Below are positions 55,319 through 63,860 of a DNA stretch of 64,000 nucleotides, piece by piece. The stretch comes from Lichenihabitans sp033947565 (GTDB lineage: Bacteria; Pseudomonadota; Alphaproteobacteria; Rhizobiales; Beijerinckiaceae), in contig NZ_JARPVX010000003.1 in NCBI RefSeq assembly GCF_033947565.1, forward strand, positions 62,001 through 126,000. The letters are read 5' to 3'. The notes below the pieces were generated by a model that saw only the letters and a program-made list of their open reading frames with translations, had not been told where the DNA came from and did no database searches. Numbering within the stretch: the stretch's first letter is position 1; each line of letters starts with the position of its first letter. A program made the position numbers and the translations under genes.

Positions 55319-55765
55319 TCAGATATCGTAGCTGAGGGCATCGAGTTCGGCCGGCTTGCGACACATGTCGGCCAGCGAAGTGTTGTCGAGAACACGGGCC
55401 GACTCGTCGCGCACCTGCAACATCAGCAACCGCACCGTGCAGGTGCGGATGTCCTTGCAATCCTGGCAGGGGCGGTAGGAGCGCCGACTGGCACAGCCGA
55501 TCGGCGCCAAGGGTCCATCGAGCACCCGGATGGCGGCCCCGATGCTGATCTCGTCCGGGATCCGCGACAGTCGATAGCCGCCGCCCTTGCCCTTCTTGGT
55601 GCTGACGAACCCCGCCACCCGCAATTCACCCAGGATGGCATCGAGAAACTTCTTCGGGATCGTATTGGCGGCGGCGATCTCGGCCGACTGGGCCGTCTGA
55701 CCGAGCGGCAGCCCGGCCAGATGCGTCAAGGCCTTGAGGCCGTACTTGCCCTTGTTGGTCAGCAT
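55319..55765 (-). CDS. Rrf2 family transcriptional regulator
   Basis: A 148-residue winged-helix regulator: N-terminal KGKYGLKALTHLA, the recognition region IPKKFLDAILGELRVAGFVSTKKGKGGGYRL, and a C-terminal Cys cluster C91-x8-C100-x2-C103-x5-C109. This spacing is not the IscR pattern (three Cys plus His) but could bind a cluster or sense redox state. It converges on bcp, 6 bases apart, and diverges from the deacetylase gene. A CCTATATAGG dyad lies 21 bases ahead of its ATG (55765). It could act on the Fe-S, sulfur or cysteine network, but this is not shown. Confidence 0.87.
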   Translation of the reverse strand: MLTNKGKYGLKALTHLAGLPLGQTAQSAEIAAANTIPKKFLDAILGELRVAGFVSTKKGKGGGYRLSRIPDEISIGAAIRVLDGPLAPIGCASRRSYRPCQDCKDIRTCTVRLLMLQVRDESARVLDNTSLADMCRKPAELDALSYDI

Positions 55766-55785
55766 GTCGATCCACGTTGCCTGAT

Positions 55786-55795
55786 CCTATATAGG
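55786..55795. promoter_or_regulatory. CCTATATAGG dyad, possible Rrf2 operator
   Basis: A perfect 10-base palindrome in the 98-base gap between the Rrf2 gene and the deacetylase gene, flanked by a wider TGCCT/AGGCA pairing (55778-55782 with 55793-55797). It may be an autoregulatory site; it could equally be part of a promoter. Confidence 0.35.
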
Positions 55796-55863
55796 CAGCG
55801 GTGGGGCGCGACGCGAGTCTTCGCACAAGGCCGGAACGGGGTTTCAGAAACGATGACGACAGC

Positions 55864-56760
55864 ATGACCGGTTTTCATCGCTATCCTTATCGGCCGATCG
55901 ACGGACGCCCCTCTTACACATGGCCGAATGGAACCCGGCTCGCGGTCTATCTCGGGCTGAACCTCGAGACGTTCCGGTTTGGAGACGGCCTGGGGGCCGA
56001 ACTGGCGCCGGGCGGTCCGGCGCCGGACGTTCTCAATTACGGGTGGCGCGATTACGGCAACCGCGTCGGCGCCTTTCGCATGCTGGAGCTGTTCGAGTCG
56101 CATGGCTTGCCCACCTCGGTGCTGCTGAACAGTGCGATCTACGATGATTGCCCCGGCCTGGCGGAGGCGTTCCGGGCGCGTGGCGACGAGATCCTTGGCC
56201 ACGGCCGCAGCAACGCGGAACGGCAAGGCACCCTGCCGGAAGACGCCGAACGGGCCTTGATCGCAGAGGCCACTGCCGCGCTAACGACCCGCGAGGGCCG
56301 GCATCCCCGCGGCTGGCTTGGACCCTGGATTTCCGAGAGCCCCCAGACGCCCGATCTGCTGCAGGAGGCAGGCTATACGTTCCTGCTCGACTGGTGCATG
56401 GACGACCAGCCCGTTTGGATGCGCACGCGCGGTGGACGCATCCTTTCGGTGCCCTATCCGCAGGAGGTCAACGACATTCCGGCCATCGTGGGCCGCAAGA
56501 TGGGGGGCGACGCCTTTGCGGCCCTGATCGTCGATCATTTCGACGAGATGCTCGAGCAGAGCGAAACGATGCCGCTGGTGATGGGCATCGCGCTTCACCC
56601 CTATATCATGGGGCAACCGCACCGATTGCGGCACCTGCGGCGCGCCCTCGACCACATCCTGGCGCATCGAGACCGGATCTGGATAACGCGGGCCGGCGCC
56701 ATCGCCGACCATGTCCTCACCCTGCCGGACGGCACGGTGCCGGACTTCAGGAGCGCCTGA
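55864..56760 (+). CDS. Polysaccharide deacetylase family protein (PuuE-like)
   Basis: A 298-residue NodB-type enzyme. It contains YLGLNLETFRFGDG, NYGWRDYGNRVGAFRMLELFESHGLPTSVLLNS, HGRSNAERQG and LGPWISESPQTPDLLQEAGY, an arrangement seen in the PuuE/allantoinase-like group of the family. This set of motifs is compatible with amide hydrolysis of a small substrate rather than sugar polymers. No signal peptide is visible, so it is probably cytoplasmic. ATG 55864. Its last 14 bases overlap the converging MFS gene. Confidence 0.85.
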   Translation: MTGFHRYPYRPIDGRPSYTWPNGTRLAVYLGLNLETFRFGDGLGAELAPGGPAPDVLNYGWRDYGNRVGAFRMLELFESHGLPTSVLLNSAIYDDCPGLAEAFRARGDEILGHGRSNAERQGTLPEDAERALIAEATAALTTREGRHPRGWLGPWISESPQTPDLLQEAGYTFLLDWCMDDQPVWMRTRGGRILSVPYPQEVNDIPAIVGRKMGGDAFAALIVDHFDEMLEQSETMPLVMGIALHPYIMGQPHRLRHLRRALDHILAHRDRIWITRAGAIADHVLTLPDGTVPDFRSA

Positions 56761-57949
56761 ACTCGGTTGCGAACAGCCCGAGGGCGACGATCGGCGGCAT
56801 CACTCCGGCCCAGGCGGCCCAACCCCAGCCACCCTTGGCGTAAACCCAGGCACCAAGCGCCGAGCCAAGCGCGCCACCGATGAAGAACATGGCCAGGAAC
56901 AGGCCGTTCAATCGTGCCCTGACGGTCGGCCCGAGCGAAAAGACCGCCCGTTGACTGACCACCAGAGTGGCCGAGGTGCCGAAGTCGAGCAAGATCGCCG
57001 CAAGCACCAGCAGCCCGACCCCGATAACCGGGGACGCAACCTCCACATGGGTGAGCAAAAACGCAGTCGCCACTGAGGCGAGGCCAAGGCCCGTGGAGAA
57101 GCGTTCGAGGCCGCGATCAGCCAGCGTGCCTGCAAACGGGGCTGCGACCGCGCCCGCCACGGCGGCCAAGCCGAACCACGCGATGCCGGCCTGAGTGAAG
57201 CCGAAGCGCGGCTCCTGCAGCAGCAACGGCACGGTGGTCCAAAACAGGCTGAAGGCCCCGAAGGAGCAGAACTGATAGGCGGAGCGACGCCACAGCACCT
57301 TTGTGGTCAAGGCGAGGTGCAGCATGGACCGCAGCAGGGCATGGTAGTGCAAACCCGGGGGGGGCCGGCGCGTGGGAAGCAAACGCGCGAGCGCCAGAGC
57401 CAACCCGAATGTCACCACGGTCGACAGCCCGAAGACAGTGCGCCAGGAGGACAAGTGAGTGATGAAGCTCGCGACTGGTCGCGACAACATGATGCCGAGC
57501 ATCAGCCCGCTCGTGACCGTGCCAACCACCCGGCCACGCGTCGCCTCGGGGGCGAGGTGCGCCGTCAAGGGGATAAGGATTTGCACTACGACGGAACACA
57601 GGCCGATAGCCAACATCGACAGCAGGAACGGCAGCGCCCGCGTGGCAAAGGTGGCACCGAGTAGCGCCAAAGCGCAAAGACCGAGCACCACCGTGATCAG
57701 CCGCTTGTTTTCAAGGAGATCACCCAGCGGCACGATGAACAACAGACCGATGACGTAACCGATCTGCGTCATGGTGACGATGAGCCCGGCAGCGGCCGTG
57801 GACAGCCCAAGCGCAGCGCTGATCGGGGCGATCAGCGGTTGAGCGTAGTAAAGGTTGGCGACGGCGAGGCCACACGAGGCTGCAAGCAGAAAGACCAACG
57901 GTCTGGCGATCGCACCCTCGGACGGGGCGAGGTCTGCGGCAACGGACAT
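56747..57949 (-). CDS. MFS transporter
   Basis: A 400-residue major facilitator with twelve predicted helices. LFIVPLGDLLENKRLI is the loop 2-3 motif, and the N-terminal LAASCGLAVANLYYAQPLIAPI is typical of the YnfM/sugar-efflux-like group. The substrate is unknown. ATG 57949 (MSVAADLAPSEG). It ends inside the deacetylase gene on the opposite strand (14-base overlap) and is separate from the upstream ABC operon by 166 bases. Confidence 0.87.
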   Translation of the reverse strand: MSVAADLAPSEGAIARPLVFLLAASCGLAVANLYYAQPLIAPISAALGLSTAAAGLIVTMTQIGYVIGLLFIVPLGDLLENKRLITVVLGLCALALLGATFATRALPFLLSMLAIGLCSVVVQILIPLTAHLAPEATRGRVVGTVTSGLMLGIMLSRPVASFITHLSSWRTVFGLSTVVTFGLALALARLLPTRRPPPGLHYHALLRSMLHLALTTKVLWRRSAYQFCSFGAFSLFWTTVPLLLQEPRFGFTQAGIAWFGLAAVAGAVAAPFAGTLADRGLERFSTGLGLASVATAFLLTHVEVASPVIGVGLLVLAAILLDFGTSATLVVSQRAVFSLGPTVRARLNGLFLAMFFIGGALGSALGAWVYAKGGWGWAAWAGVMPPIVALGLFATEFRRS

Positions 57950-58115
57950 AGGCTGAACTCGCGGGCTGCGCCCGACGCCTGCCACGCCGAACCGCATGAC
58001 CGCCAGACTCGGACGGGGCGAACCCTAGCCCCGCCATGCCCGAAAGGCACGCCAGAACTGGCGCGCCTAAGAAGCAGGCGCGCCCGGCGGGTTCCGGCGA
58101 TGACCTATCCGACGA

Positions 58116-59231
58116 TCAATGCACCTTGGTGGCGCTATAATCGTGCTTCACCTTTGGCGTCAGTGCGATGCCGTTCTGGTCGAAGAGGTTGGCTTCGCCC
58201 GTCGAGACGGTCAACCGAACCGCGGTGCCGACCGGGACATTGAGGCTGCCGTTACCCTTGACGGTCACCAACGTGCCGCTGCCGACATCGACGTAGACGA
58301 GCGTTTCGCCACCAAGTTGTTCGACCACCGCGACCTTGCCGCCGATGGGCCCCTCGGCCGCCACGGCGAAGTTTTCGGGCCGCACCCCGAGCATGCCCTG
58401 CGTGCCGGCCGTGACGCGCGCACCCTCCACCGGCACCGACACGGTGCCGCCGCCCGGCAATGTGACTGCGACACCCATCGCATCCTGACCCTTGATGGTC
58501 ACGGGCGTCAGGTTCATCTTGGGCGATCCGATGAAGCCCGCCACAAAAGTGTTGGCCGGATAATGGTACAGCTCGAGCGGCGTACCGACCTGTTCGATCT
58601 TGCCGGCTCGCAGGACCACGATGCGATCCGCCATGGTCATGGCCTCGATCTGGTCATGGGTGACGTAGATCATCGTCGCGTCGAGTTCGTTGTGCAGGCG
58701 GGCGATCTCGATGCGCATCTGCACCCGGAGCGAGGCATCGAGATTCGACAGCGGCTCGTCGAACAGGAACACCTTGGGCTGGCGCACGATGGCGCGCCCG
58801 ATGGCGACACGCTGGCGCTGCCCGCCGGACAATTGCCCCGGGCGGCGATCAAGGAGCTTTTCGAGCTGCAGAATGCGGGCGGCCTCGGCCACCTTGGCGT
58901 CGCGCTCCTGCTTCGACACGCCAGCGAGCTTTAAGGCGAAGGCCATGTTGTTGGCCACCGTCATATGCGGATACAGCGCGTAGGACTGGAACACCATGGC
59001 AAGGCCACGCTGATCGGGCGGCACGTCATTGGCTACGGAGCCGTCGATCTTCAGCTCGCCTCCGGTGATCTCCTCGAGCCCGGCGATCATGCGCAGCAGG
59101 GTAGACTTGCCGCAGCCCGAGGGCCCGACGAAGACCACGAACTCCCGGTCCTTGATGCTGAGATCGACACCCTGGATGACGTGCACGTCGCCATAGTGTT
59201 TCTGGACATTGTTGAGCGTGACGGTGGCCAT
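58116..59231 (-). CDS. ABC transporter ATP-binding protein (SmoK/MalK/UgpC type)
   Basis: A 371-residue sugar-type ATPase. Walker A GPSGCGKST, Q-loop MVFQSYALYPHMTV, signature LSGGQRQRVAIGRAIVRQP, Walker B VFLFDEPLSNLDASLR, H-loop IYVTHDQIEAM, followed by the regulatory MOBE/TOBE-like domain from about 240 (GFIGSPKMNLTPV, LGVRPENFAV). It energises the two permeases encoded just upstream (14-base gap). Last gene of the five-gene cluster on the minus strand. Confidence 0.93.
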   Translation of the reverse strand: MATVTLNNVQKHYGDVHVIQGVDLSIKDREFVVFVGPSGCGKSTLLRMIAGLEEITGGELKIDGSVANDVPPDQRGLAMVFQSYALYPHMTVANNMAFALKLAGVSKQERDAKVAEAARILQLEKLLDRRPGQLSGGQRQRVAIGRAIVRQPKVFLFDEPLSNLDASLRVQMRIEIARLHNELDATMIYVTHDQIEAMTMADRIVVLRAGKIEQVGTPLELYHYPANTFVAGFIGSPKMNLTPVTIKGQDAMGVAVTLPGGGTVSVPVEGARVTAGTQGMLGVRPENFAVAAEGPIGGKVAVVEQLGGETLVYVDVGSGTLVTVKGNGSLNVPVGTAVRLTVSTGEANLFDQNGIALTPKVKHDYSATKVH

Positions 59232-59245
59232 AGAGGTGCGCTTCC

Positions 59246-60067
59246 CTACTTCACGGCGCCGAAGGTGAGACCCCGGACGAGTTGTTTTTGCGTCAGCCAG
59301 CCGAACACGAGGATCGGCGCGATGGCCAGCAGCGAGGCCGCCGACAGCTTGGCCCAGAACAAACCTTCAGGGCTCGAGAAGGAGGCGATGAACTGGGTCA
59401 GCGGCGCCGAATTGGCGGCCGTCAGGTTGATGCTCCAGAAAGCCTCGTTCCAGCAGATGATAATCGACAGCAGGGCCGTCGAGAAGATGCCCGGCAGCGA
59501 CAAGGGGAGCAGCAACTCGATCAGCTGCTGGCGCGGCGTAGCGCCATCCATGCGGGCCGCCTCGAGGATCTCCTTCGGAACCTCGCGAAAGAACGAGTAG
59601 AGCATCCACACCACGATCGGCAGATTCATCAGCGAGAAAACGATGATCATGCCGGCCCAGGTGTCGAGCAGGTGTGTCCGGATGCCGATCAGGTAGATGG
59701 GGACCAGCACGCCCACCGCCGGCATCATCTTGGTCGACAACATCCACATCAGGATGTCCTTGGTCTTGCGCGTCGGAAAAAACGCCATTGCGTAGGCGGC
59801 CGGGGCGGCGAGCAGCAGGCAAACCAGCGTGGCCCCGACCGACTCGACGACCGAATTGATGAAGAACTTGAGGTAGTCCGACCGCTCATTAATGGTGACG
59901 TAGTTCTCAAGCGTCGGGTGGAACAGGATCTTTGGCGGCGTCGCCACCGCATCGAGCTCCGTCTTGAACGATGCCAATGCCATCCACAGGACGGGAAAAA
60001 AGACCAGGAACGCCACCCCCCATCCAAGCACCGTCATCAGCGCCTTGTCGCGAGCTTTTGCCTGCAT
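59246..60067 (-). CDS. Sugar/polyol ABC transporter permease (MalG/SmoG type)
   Basis: A 273-residue permease with six helices. EAARMDGATPRQQLIELLLPLSLPG is the EAA loop that docks on the ATPase. It resembles SmoG, which serves sorbitol and mannitol uptake. It begins 9 bases after the other permease gene ends. ATG 60067. Confidence 0.92.
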   Translation of the reverse strand: MQAKARDKALMTVLGWGVAFLVFFPVLWMALASFKTELDAVATPPKILFHPTLENYVTINERSDYLKFFINSVVESVGATLVCLLLAAPAAYAMAFFPTRKTKDILMWMLSTKMMPAVGVLVPIYLIGIRTHLLDTWAGMIIVFSLMNLPIVVWMLYSFFREVPKEILEAARMDGATPRQQLIELLLPLSLPGIFSTALLSIIICWNEAFWSINLTAANSAPLTQFIASFSSPEGLFWAKLSAASLLAIAPILVFGWLTQKQLVRGLTFGAVK

Positions 60068-60076
60068 GACGTCGCC

Positions 60077-60991
60077 TCAGTCGAGGTTGCGTGCGACGGT
60101 GCGCACGAGGAAGAAGGCCACGATATTGGCCAGAATGACGGCCACGATGCCGCCCGCCGAGCCGCCGCCGACGTCCGAGTTCTGGATCGCGGTCTTGAAG
60201 ATCAGGAACGGCAGGTTGGTCGAGGCATCGCCCGGGCCACCCGATGTCGTGACGTAGATTTCGGCAAAGATCCCCAGCAGGAAGATGGTCTCGATCATCA
60301 CCACAACGGTGATCGGGCGGGCCAGATGGGGAACGATGATGTGACGAAAGCGCGCCAAGGCCTTGGCGCCATCCATGCGGGCGGCCTCGATCTGCTCACG
60401 ATCGAGAGACTGCATGGCGGTCAGCAGGATCAAGGTCGCGAACGGCACCCATTGCCAGGCCACGATAATGCCGACGGAGAACAAGGGCGCCGACGTAAAC
60501 CAATCGAACACGCCCAGGTGGAGCGAACTCGTGATATAGGCGAACAATCCGTTCACCGGGTGCATCAGCAGGTTTTTCCAAACCAATGCCGCAACGGTCG
60601 GCATGACGAAAAACGGCGCGATGACGAACAACCGCGCTGCGCCCTGCCCCCAAAAATCCTGGTCGAACAACACGGCGAACAGCGTGCCGAATACGACCGT
60701 AGCTATCAGCACGCCGCCAACCAGCAGAACGGTGTTCCAGACAGAGGTCAGGAACGAGGGGTCGGTGAGAAGATAGGTGTAATTATCGAAGCCGGCCCAC
60801 CCTTGGGTCGACGGATCGACAAGATTATAATTGCGGAACGAATAATAGAGCGTGAGTGCAAGCGGCACGATCATCCAGATCAGCAGCACGCCGATGCTGG
60901 GCCACAGAAGTGGACGTGTATCGACGGCGCGGCTCTGAGCGCGCTTGAACGAAAAGCGGGCCGGCTTCGACGATAAGGCTGTGGTGGTCAT
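60077..60991 (-). CDS. Sugar/polyol ABC transporter permease (MalF/SmoF type)
   Basis: A 304-residue permease with six helices and the EAA loop EAARMDGAKALARFRHIIVPHLARP. The N-terminal arm is hydrophilic (about 1-27). ATG 60991 (MTTTALSSKP); in-frame codons upstream of it run through the intercistronic hairpin zone. It pairs with the MalG-type permease. Confidence 0.92.
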   Translation of the reverse strand: MTTTALSSKPARFSFKRAQSRAVDTRPLLWPSIGVLLIWMIVPLALTLYYSFRNYNLVDPSTQGWAGFDNYTYLLTDPSFLTSVWNTVLLVGGVLIATVVFGTLFAVLFDQDFWGQGAARLFVIAPFFVMPTVAALVWKNLLMHPVNGLFAYITSSLHLGVFDWFTSAPLFSVGIIVAWQWVPFATLILLTAMQSLDREQIEAARMDGAKALARFRHIIVPHLARPITVVVMIETIFLLGIFAEIYVTTSGGPGDASTNLPFLIFKTAIQNSDVGGGSAGGIVAVILANIVAFFLVRTVARNLD

Positions 60992-61149
60992 AAGCGGCCA
61001 TCCTGACTTGAGGGATGCGCCGATCGGCCCCCAGGGCCGGTCAGAACGGAAGCGGGTGCCTGAGTGCCGGACGCAATAAGCGCGATGCACCGGGATGCAG
61101 GCAGCAGCCGGGGAGAGTGAGTTCTCCGCGGCTGCCGCGATGTCGAAGA

Positions 61150-61172
61150 GGCCCCGGCTCAGCGCCGGGGCC
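61150..61172 (-). other. Intercistronic hairpin after the binding-protein gene
   Basis: GGCCCCGGC (61150-61158) and GCCGGGGCC (61164-61172) form a 9-base perfect stem with a 5-base loop, 7 bases past the stop of the substrate-binding gene and about 160 bases ahead of the MalF-type gene. There is no T-run, so it probably shields the upstream message or lowers downstream expression, as at malE-malF. Confidence 0.6.
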
Positions 61173-61178
61173 CTTGTC

Positions 61179-62498
61179 CTACTTCGGGTAACCAGCCTGC
61201 TTCAAGGTGCGCTCGGCCGAGGTCTGAGCCTTCTTCAAGGCTTCCTCGCCGGTGCTCTGGCCCGCGAGGGCCGCCGCGATGTCCTGGCCGGCCGTGGTGC
61301 CGATGCCCTGGAACTCGGGGATCGAGGCATATTGCACGCCCGTATAGGGGACCGGGTTGACGGTGGGCTTGGTCGGATCGGTCGCCTTGATGGCGTTCAG
61401 GACAAAGTCCGCGAAGGGGGCCGCCTTCTTGTAGTCAGCGCTGGCGTAGGTCGACAGGCGCGTGCCGGGAGGTGCGGACACCCAACCTTCGCTCTCGCCG
61501 ACCATCTTGATATAGTCCTTCGAGGTCGCCCACTTGACAAACTTCTTCGCGGCATCGGCCTGCTTGCTCGACGCCGGGATCCCGAGGGCCCAGGTCCAGA
61601 ACCAGCCGCTGGCCTTTTCATTGGCGGCCGTCACGGGAGCCGGCGCAAAGGCGACCTTGTCGGCCACCTGGCTTTCCTTCGGGTTGTAGAGGTAGCCGGC
61701 CGTCACGGTCGCATCGATCCACATGCCGCACTTGCCGGTGGCAAAGAGGGCGCGGTTCTCGTTATAGCCATTGGCGGTGGCGCCGGGCGGGCCGTCCTTC
61801 TTCATCACGTCAAGGTACCACTTGACGGTGTTCTCCCAGGGCTTCGAGGTGAACTGGGGCTGCCACTTTTCGTTGAACCACTCGCCGCCATTTGCGACCG
61901 CGGCGGTTCCGAGGAACGCCATGTTCTCGCCCCAGCCCGGCTTGCCGCGCAGGCAGATGCCGTAGATGCCGCCAGACTTGTCGTTCAGCTTGTCGGCATA
62001 TTGAGCGATCTGCTCATAGGTCGGCTTGTCGGCCATCTTGATGCCGGCCTTGTCGAATAGGTCCTTGCGATAGAAGACCAGCGAGCTTTCAGCGTAGAAC
62101 GGCGCCGAATACATCTTGCCGTCGACCGTCAGCGCGGATTTCACCTGCGGGACGATGTCGTTGTAATCGTAATCCTGGCCGAGATCGTCGACCGGCGTCA
62201 GCCAGCCCTGCTTGCCCCAGATCGGCGTCTCGTAGCCCGAAATGGTGACGACGTCGAAGGAACCGCCCTTGGTGGCGATGTCGGTCGTGACGCGCTGGCG
62301 CAGCACGTTTTCTTCCAGCACGACCCAGTTCAGCTTGATGCCGGTTTCCTGCTCGAACTTCGGCGACAGCTTCTGCATGACGATCATGTCGCCGTTGTTC
62401 ACGGTGGCGATCGTCAGGGTTGTTTGCTGGGCATAAACACCCGCGCTGCTAGCCAGCAGCGCAGCAGCGGTAATCCCGCCGACACGAGCGAAACGCAT
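61179..62498 (-). CDS. Extracellular sugar/polyol-binding protein (SmoE-like)
   Basis: A 439-residue periplasmic binding protein. The signal peptide spans 1-23 (VGGITAAALLASSAGVYA), and the mature part follows SBP family 1: FEQETGIKLNWVVLEENVLRQRVTTDIATKGGSFDVVTISGYE, APFYAESSLVFYRKDLFDKAG, and FATGKCGMWIDATVTAG. Sorbitol/mannitol binding is suggested by likeness to SmoE, not proven. GGAGG lies 7 bases ahead of ATG 62498. The promoter region lies between this gene and the regulator. Confidence 0.92.
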   Translation of the reverse strand: MRFARVGGITAAALLASSAGVYAQQTTLTIATVNNGDMIVMQKLSPKFEQETGIKLNWVVLEENVLRQRVTTDIATKGGSFDVVTISGYETPIWGKQGWLTPVDDLGQDYDYNDIVPQVKSALTVDGKMYSAPFYAESSLVFYRKDLFDKAGIKMADKPTYEQIAQYADKLNDKSGGIYGICLRGKPGWGENMAFLGTAAVANGGEWFNEKWQPQFTSKPWENTVKWYLDVMKKDGPPGATANGYNENRALFATGKCGMWIDATVTAGYLYNPKESQVADKVAFAPAPVTAANEKASGWFWTWALGIPASSKQADAAKKFVKWATSKDYIKMVGESEGWVSAPPGTRLSTYASADYKKAAPFADFVLNAIKATDPTKPTVNPVPYTGVQYASIPEFQGIGTTAGQDIAAALAGQSTGEEALKKAQTSAERTLKQAGYPK

Positions 62499-62538
62499 CA
62501 AGAATCCTCCCACAGCGGTTGTTAAATGCTCACCGCAA

Positions 62539-62586
62539 GAGCAAATGCTCTGGCGTTTTGCTTGTTTTGTCAAGCCTTGAACAAGG
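62539..62586 (-). promoter_or_regulatory. Promoter and operator region of the SmoE-like operon
   Basis: On the minus strand, TTGACA (62573-62568) and GAGCAT (62550-62545) are separated by 17 bases. Two 12-base dyads with the same AA/TT centre surround it: GAGCA-AA-TGCTC (62539-62550) over the -10 and CCTTG-AA-CAAGG (62575-62586) next to the -35. A further AAATGCTC copy is at 62524-62531. Confidence 0.5.
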
Positions 62587-62610
62587 TTATCCTAATATTG
62601 CGATGCAGCA

Positions 62611-63576
62611 TTATTGTGCGTCGCACAGAAGAGCCTCAGCCAGATCTTCGTCGATAATCACGCCATTGCCAAGTCGGCCCACGAGGGCGGCCCGCAGCGC
62701 GGCGGCTTTCTCGCGCCCGCTCGCCACCAGAATCGTGGGACGCGTCGGAGAGCGGCGAAGCTCCATGGCGGTGAGACGGCGGGCGATCGCATCGTCGATC
62801 ACCCGGCCCGATGCATCGAAGCTACGGCTCGTCAGTTCGCCGATGGCACCGAGCCGTCGCGTCGCATCGAATTCCTCAGGGGTGATGAAGCCGTCGATCA
62901 GCAGCGGCGCATGCTCATCGAGACGACCGACGCCGAACATCAGGGCGTCGGCTTGCTCATAGAGATCCTGCAGGGTGCGGTAGCCGCGCTGGGCCTTGAG
63001 GATGGCACATTCCTCCTCGGTGTCGACGATCACCGGAAGGGGCAACGGGTAGCATTGCGCGCCGACCCGATCCGACAAACGCATCACGACATCGTACGGG
63101 CTGGCCCGCCCGTCTCGGGACAGGTTGCCCACGACCGACACGATCTTGTGGTCCGGTCGCGACATGGTGCTGACGAGGCGCGCGGCTTCGCGCAGCGTCC
63201 GGCCGGTGCCGAAGGCCAAAACCTGAGGCGTCTTGGGAGACAAGAAATTTTCCAGCAGCTCTGCCGCCCGGTGAGCGACGCCGGAAGGCGCATCGTTGCC
63301 GCGGGCGCCGCTCGGCGCCACGTCGCAGAAGGTCAGCTCGAAGCGTTCCCGCACGCGTTCGCCAAGCTCGATGCTTTTCGTCAGCGGATGGTCGATGCGG
63401 ATACGCACCAGCCCTTCGCTGAGCGCCAGAGCCACGAGCCTTTGCGCGTTCGGCCGCGACACGTTCAGCTCGACCGCGATCTCGTCCTGGGTGCGACGCT
63501 TGATATAATAAAGCCAGGCTGCCCGCGCCGCCAGATCGAGGCGCCGCAGCTTGGGATCGAAGGTGAGGTCGTTCAA
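62611..63576 (-). CDS. SorC/DeoR-type sugar-binding transcriptional regulator
   Basis: A 321-residue regulator. RRTQDEIAVELNVSRPNAQRLVALALSEGLV is the N-terminal helix-turn-helix, and the rest is the SorC effector domain (AFGTGRTLREAARLV, MFGVGRLDEHAPLL, ILVASGREKAAALRAAL). Such proteins respond to a phosphorylated or free sugar/polyol and control adjacent transport genes. The start is TTG at 63576, with GAGG 7 bases ahead and no ATG in frame near by. It stands first on the minus strand, 112 bases upstream of the binding-protein gene. Confidence 0.9.
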   Translation of the reverse strand: MNDLTFDPKLRRLDLAARAAWLYYIKRRTQDEIAVELNVSRPNAQRLVALALSEGLVRIRIDHPLTKSIELGERVRERFELTFCDVAPSGARGNDAPSGVAHRAAELLENFLSPKTPQVLAFGTGRTLREAARLVSTMSRPDHKIVSVVGNLSRDGRASPYDVVMRLSDRVGAQCYPLPLPVIVDTEEECAILKAQRGYRTLQDLYEQADALMFGVGRLDEHAPLLIDGFITPEEFDATRRLGAIGELTSRSFDASGRVIDDAIARRLTAMELRRSPTRPTILVASGREKAAALRAALVGRLGNGVIIDEDLAEALLCDAQ

Positions 63577-63860
63577 CGTTTACCTCGACGCTTGGAATCC
63601 CGGTCGTCGAACTAAAGCGCGACGCCTTCGGCATGGTCAAGGGCGGCATCCCATGGTGCACCGCCACGAAACAGGCAGCGCCATGAACCTTCGATGGCCT
63701 CAGGCTGATGGCTGCAGCCGGCCCTCGCATGAAGCTTGCGTTCACCCTCTGGGATCGCGTCAGCGCGGCAAATGAACTGAATCATCGGCGACACGTTGGG
63801 TTCACAACATCATTTCCCGCGCCGCTCGCAACCGGTCGCCCGCCTCAGTCGGATACCATC

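Noticed and set aside
61150..61172. Intrinsic terminator after the binding-protein gene
   Set aside because: The stem lacks a following T-run and the operon clearly goes on; read as an intercistronic hairpin instead.
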